From Roseomonas sp. OT10 (lineage in GTDB: Bacteria; Pseudomonadota; Alphaproteobacteria; Acetobacterales; Acetobacteraceae): DNA of 64,000 nt. Shown piece after piece: positions 61,636-64,000 of the stretch; position 1 is the first letter of the stretch, and each line of letters opens with the position of its first letter. The stretch covers positions 4,546,001-4,610,000 of the forward strand of contig NZ_CP087719.1 in NCBI RefSeq assembly GCF_020991085.1, in the 5' to 3' direction. A program made the translations under genes and the position numbers. Below the pieces are notes generated by a model that did no database searches, had not been told where the DNA came from, and saw only the letters and a list, made by a program, of their open reading frames with translations.

Positions 61636-62624
61636 GCATGACCATGGCCCCGCTGCCCCTCACCCTGGCCTGCGCCGATTACGGACGCGTGCTGCCCCTG
61701 GCCACGGGGGCGGTGACGCCGGAAGGGATCGACCTCACCCTCGCGCTCGGCCGCAGTGGCTCCTGGCCGATGCGCGCGGCACTGATGCGGCAGGTCCTCG
61801 CCGATCCTGCCCTTGCAGGCGGCGAAGGCTCCATGGCGCAGCACCTGCGGCGCGTGGCCGCCGGCGATCGTTCCTTCGTCGCCCTGCCCGTCTTCGTGCT
61901 GCGCGGCTTCGCGGCGCACGACCTCTATGTCCGCAAGGACGGGCCGGTGCGCCGCCCCGACGAGCTGATCGGCCGGCGGGTGGGGCTGTACAGCTGGGTG
62001 GCCAGCGGCTCCGTCTGGTACCGGCACTTCCAGGCCGGTCTCGGCGTACCGCTGGATGCGGTGGAATGGTGGGTCGGCGACATCGAGGGGGTCGGCGAAA
62101 CCCCGCCCGCGCCTGACCTGCCCCCCGGCGTCCGGGCAGCCCCGCCCGGGCGCTTCCTGGCCGAGATGCTGGCCAAGGGCGAGATCGACGCGCTGTGGAG
62201 CCCACCCCGCCCGACCCTCTACCACGCGGATAACGGCCCCCTCACCCGCCTCTTTCCCGACTTCCGGCCCGTCGAGACGGAATACTACCGGCACACCGGA
62301 ATCTTCCCGCCGATGCATGTCATCCTGCTGCGCCGCGACGCCTGGGAGGCCGCGCCCTGGATCGCCCGAAGCCTGACCGACGCCTTCCAGCAGGCCAGCC
62401 GCGAGTTCGACGCCTCCCAGCGCGGCTTCCCTGATGCCTTTCCCTGGATGGAAGCGGAGTTCGAGCCGGTGACGAAGCTGCTCGGCCCCGAGCCTTATGC
62501 CCATGGCCTGTCCGAGGCGAACCGCAACGCGATGCAGGTTTTCATCGACCAAGCCCTGGCAATCGGCCTGATCCAGCGCCCTGTTGCGGTTGAGGAGTAT
62601 TTTGAGGAGTTTCTGCGGAGCTGA
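61632..62624 (+). CDS. 4,5-dihydroxyphthalate decarboxylase-like / periplasmic-binding-fold protein
   Basis: This 330-residue protein has the pattern of the Pht5-type decarboxylase group, which shares the fold of ABC solute-binding proteins: LTLACADYGRVLPLATG, GEGSMAQHLRRVAAG, VALPVFVLRGFAAHDLYV, DELIGRRVGLYSW and VEWWVGDIEG. No signal peptide is visible, so a cytoplasmic enzyme is more likely than a receptor. It is translationally coupled to the peptide-type receptor (ATGA overlap). Starts at 61632 and 61638 are equally possible. The substrate is not known. Confidence 0.85.
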   Translation: MSMTMAPLPLTLACADYGRVLPLATGAVTPEGIDLTLALGRSGSWPMRAALMRQVLADPALAGGEGSMAQHLRRVAAGDRSFVALPVFVLRGFAAHDLYVRKDGPVRRPDELIGRRVGLYSWVASGSVWYRHFQAGLGVPLDAVEWWVGDIEGVGETPPAPDLPPGVRAAPPGRFLAEMLAKGEIDALWSPPRPTLYHADNGPLTRLFPDFRPVETEYYRHTGIFPPMHVILLRRDAWEAAPWIARSLTDAFQQASREFDASQRGFPDAFPWMEAEFEPVTKLLGPEPYAHGLSEANRNAMQVFIDQALAIGLIQRPVAVEEYFEEFLRS

Positions 62625-62702
62625 CCGCACTGCGCCAGGTATCCCAGCACCCAGGCCCAGGACCCGTTGGTGGCCTAAAGGAACGCAGCAGGGTGTAATG
62701 CC

Positions 62703-63100
62703 AACGGCGGAATGACCTGGTCCGTCGTGCTGTGGTGTTCGGGCGTCGGACTGGGAGGGGACGCCGGCCTGCGGCATCGACGCCGTGCGTCGATCCCCGT
62801 CCCAGACCCTCCCCTGCCGGGGCCACAAGCGGGCCCCGGTCCCCGCTGGGAGTTAGCTCTACGCGGTGGGCGTCAGCCTGCGGGCTGTACCCTGACGGAG
62901 CGCGGACAGGCGGGACTCTGAAGAAGCTTCAGAGGGCGTCCGCGAGGGCTGCAGCCGTACCCGCCGAGGAGCCATGCTCCTCGGCGCCTCGACCCCGTGT
63001 CCGGCTGTCCCGCGGCAGCGCTGATCGGGTCCAGGGCCCGCAGGGTCCTGGCGGAGTGGGGGTACGGGGGCGAGGCAGAGCCTTGCCCCCGGGCCACGGG
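62703..63100 (+). repeat. Dispersed structured repeat, copy 4 of 4, with an extra hairpin
   Basis: About 398 bases. It matches copy 3 except that the tip of the first hairpin carries about 31 extra bases, themselves including a perfect small hairpin ATCGACG-CCGTG-CGTCGAT. At the base of the first hairpin a C-G pair of copy 1 is a T-A pair here, so pairing is kept. Unlike the other copies it lies between two plus-strand genes. Confidence 0.9.
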
Positions 63101-63492
63101 CGCCCCCCCCCCCGCGCCGCCATGGGTCAGGGCATCGCACTGCCGATATGATTGCGGGTGCGGCAGAGGTGCCGTCACGCCCAGGCCGCCGTTTTCGCTC
63201 TGCCGCCTTCCCTCGGTGCAAACGGACGAAGTCGGAACCAGGACCTTCGGGAAGGCGGGCGCGGCTCCTACACCTTCGTATAATTGCGTCGCTGCACAAG
63301 CCTTCGATAGAGACCCTCCTGCGATAGCCCTGCAAGGATCTGGTGATGCCGGCTGGTCCTCTCCATCCATGTGGGAGTCTCACCGATCCCTGTTCCCGGC
63401 GCACGGTCATGGGGCTTGGCATCACCGCATTGGTGGGCGCCACCGCGCCCCGTGCCATCGCCGGCGCTGCGATTACCCAAGGAGCTCCTGCC
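63101..63492 (+). other. Intergenic region without a recognised gene
   Basis: About 390 bases between repeat copy 4 and the last gene. It begins with a run of C (63104-63114) and includes a less GC-rich stretch around 63270-63330. Open frames here are short or continue from the repeat. I see no RNA gene. AAGGAG at 63479-63484 is the ribosome binding site of the following gene. Confidence 0.5.
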
Positions 63493-64000
63493 ATGTCCAG
63501 CGTGACAACCAGAGACGGCGTCGAGATTTTCTACAAGGACTGGGGTCCGAAGGACGCCCAGCCGATCATGTTCCATCATGGCTGGCCGCTGTCGTCCGAT
63601 GACTGGGACACGCAGATGCTGTTCTTCGTGATGAACGGCTACCGCGTCATCGCCCATGACCGGCGAGGCCATGGCCGTTCGGCCCAGGTGAGCGAGGGTC
63701 ACGACATGGACCATTACGCCGCCGACGCCGCCACGGTGGCCGAGCATCTGGACCTGCGCAACGCGGTGCATATCGGGCATTCGACCGGCGGCGGCGAGGT
63801 GGCGCGCTACGTCGCGAAGCATGGCCAGCCGGGCGGCCGCGTCGCCAAGGCCGTGCTGGTTTCCGCCGTTCCGCCGCTGATGCTGAAGACCGCGGGCAAC
63901 CCCGAGGGCCTGCCGATCGAGGTGTTCGACGGCTTCCGCAAGGGCGTCGCCGAGAACCGCGCGCAGCTCTTCCGCGATGTTGCGGCAGGCCCGTTCTATG
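63493..64000 (+). CDS. Alpha/beta hydrolase, non-heme chloroperoxidase/esterase type (partial, runs off the window)
   Basis: The first 169 residues are visible. [18 protein letters not shown], the oxyanion segment [24 protein letters not shown] and the nucleophile elbow GHSTGGGE are all typical of cofactor-free haloperoxidases/perhydrolases of about 275 residues. The acid and His of the triad lie beyond position 64000. The ATG at 63493 has AAGGAG 8 bases upstream. It appears to be a single-gene unit. Confidence 0.93.
   Translation, partial: MSSVTTRDGVEIFYKDWGPKDAQPIMFHHGWPLSSDDWDTQMLFFVMNGYRVIAHDRRGHGRSAQVSEGHDMDHYAADAATVAEHLDLRNAVHIGHSTGGGEVARYVAKHGQPGGRVAKAVLVSAVPPLMLKTAGNPEGLPIEVFDGFRKGVAENRAQLFRDVAAGPFY

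Overview
This window comes from a high-GC Gram-negative bacterium. It is most like an alphaproteobacterium of the Acetobacteraceae (Roseomonas type), although this is an inference from gene content and not a taxonomic test. The signs are orphan Bug-family tricarboxylate receptors, many class III (CaiB/BaiF) CoA-transferases, FCD-type GntR regulators, dense ABC uptake operons for organic acids and peptides, and an extensively base-paired intergenic repeat. No rRNA, tRNA or CRISPR array was recognised. Almost everything is uptake and catabolism of small organic compounds.

Layout. 0.1-2.4 kb: an EthD-like protein, a UPF0173 hydrolase and a GntR/FCD regulator, ending in repeat copy 1. 2.9-9.3 kb: a divergent pair of units, with two Bug receptors on the minus strand and a ThDP-dependent lyase-like enzyme, a CoA-transferase and a third Bug receptor on the plus strand. 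9.3-16.2 kb: a minus-strand operon of thiolase-like protein, DUF35 partner, double CoA-transferase, phosphoesterase, SMP-30 lactonase and GntR regulator. 16.5-17.6 kb: an SDR and repeat copy 2. 17.7-24.9 kb: a minus-strand operon with a complete peptide-type ABC transporter (fused ATPases) and a second thiolase/DUF35 pair. 25.0-35.0 kb: a minus-strand operon of alpha/beta hydrolase, two CoA-transferases, branched-chain-type ABC transporter (LivM-LivG fused), SDR and quinone oxidoreductase.

35.2-41.9 kb is a foreign-looking block of visibly lower GC: a sulfatase, its formylglycine-generating enzyme, an AraC regulator, an outer-membrane protein and a secreted protein. It is bounded by a broken cytosine methyltransferase on one side and a 5'-truncated CoA-transferase with an in-frame stop on the other.

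42.1-55.2 kb is a coherent plus-strand catabolic cluster: 2-hydroxyacid dehydrogenase, SDR, a sulfonate/nitrate-type ABC transporter, a YihU-like reductase, a two-subunit UxaA/SuyAB-type lyase, a GntR regulator, DUF1330 and EthD proteins, SDR, SMP-30 lactonase, mandelate-racemase-type enolase-superfamily enzyme and a metallo-beta-lactamase-fold hydrolase. Many junctions overlap by 4 bases. This is the best candidate for an undescribed pathway, either organosulfonate or sugar-acid. 55.4-62.6 kb: repeat copy 3, then a peptide-type ABC system split over two divergent units together with an N,N-dimethylformamidase-like amidase and a 4,5-dihydroxyphthalate-decarboxylase-like protein. Repeat copy 4 and the start of an alpha/beta hydrolase close the window.

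Two regulatory patterns recur. A 9-base word ATATAAAAT, rare in such GC-rich DNA, precedes three minus-strand operons, and a related word precedes a fourth. A second 20-base element, matching at 15 of 20 positions, precedes both the 2-hydroxyacid dehydrogenase and the sulfonate-type transporter.
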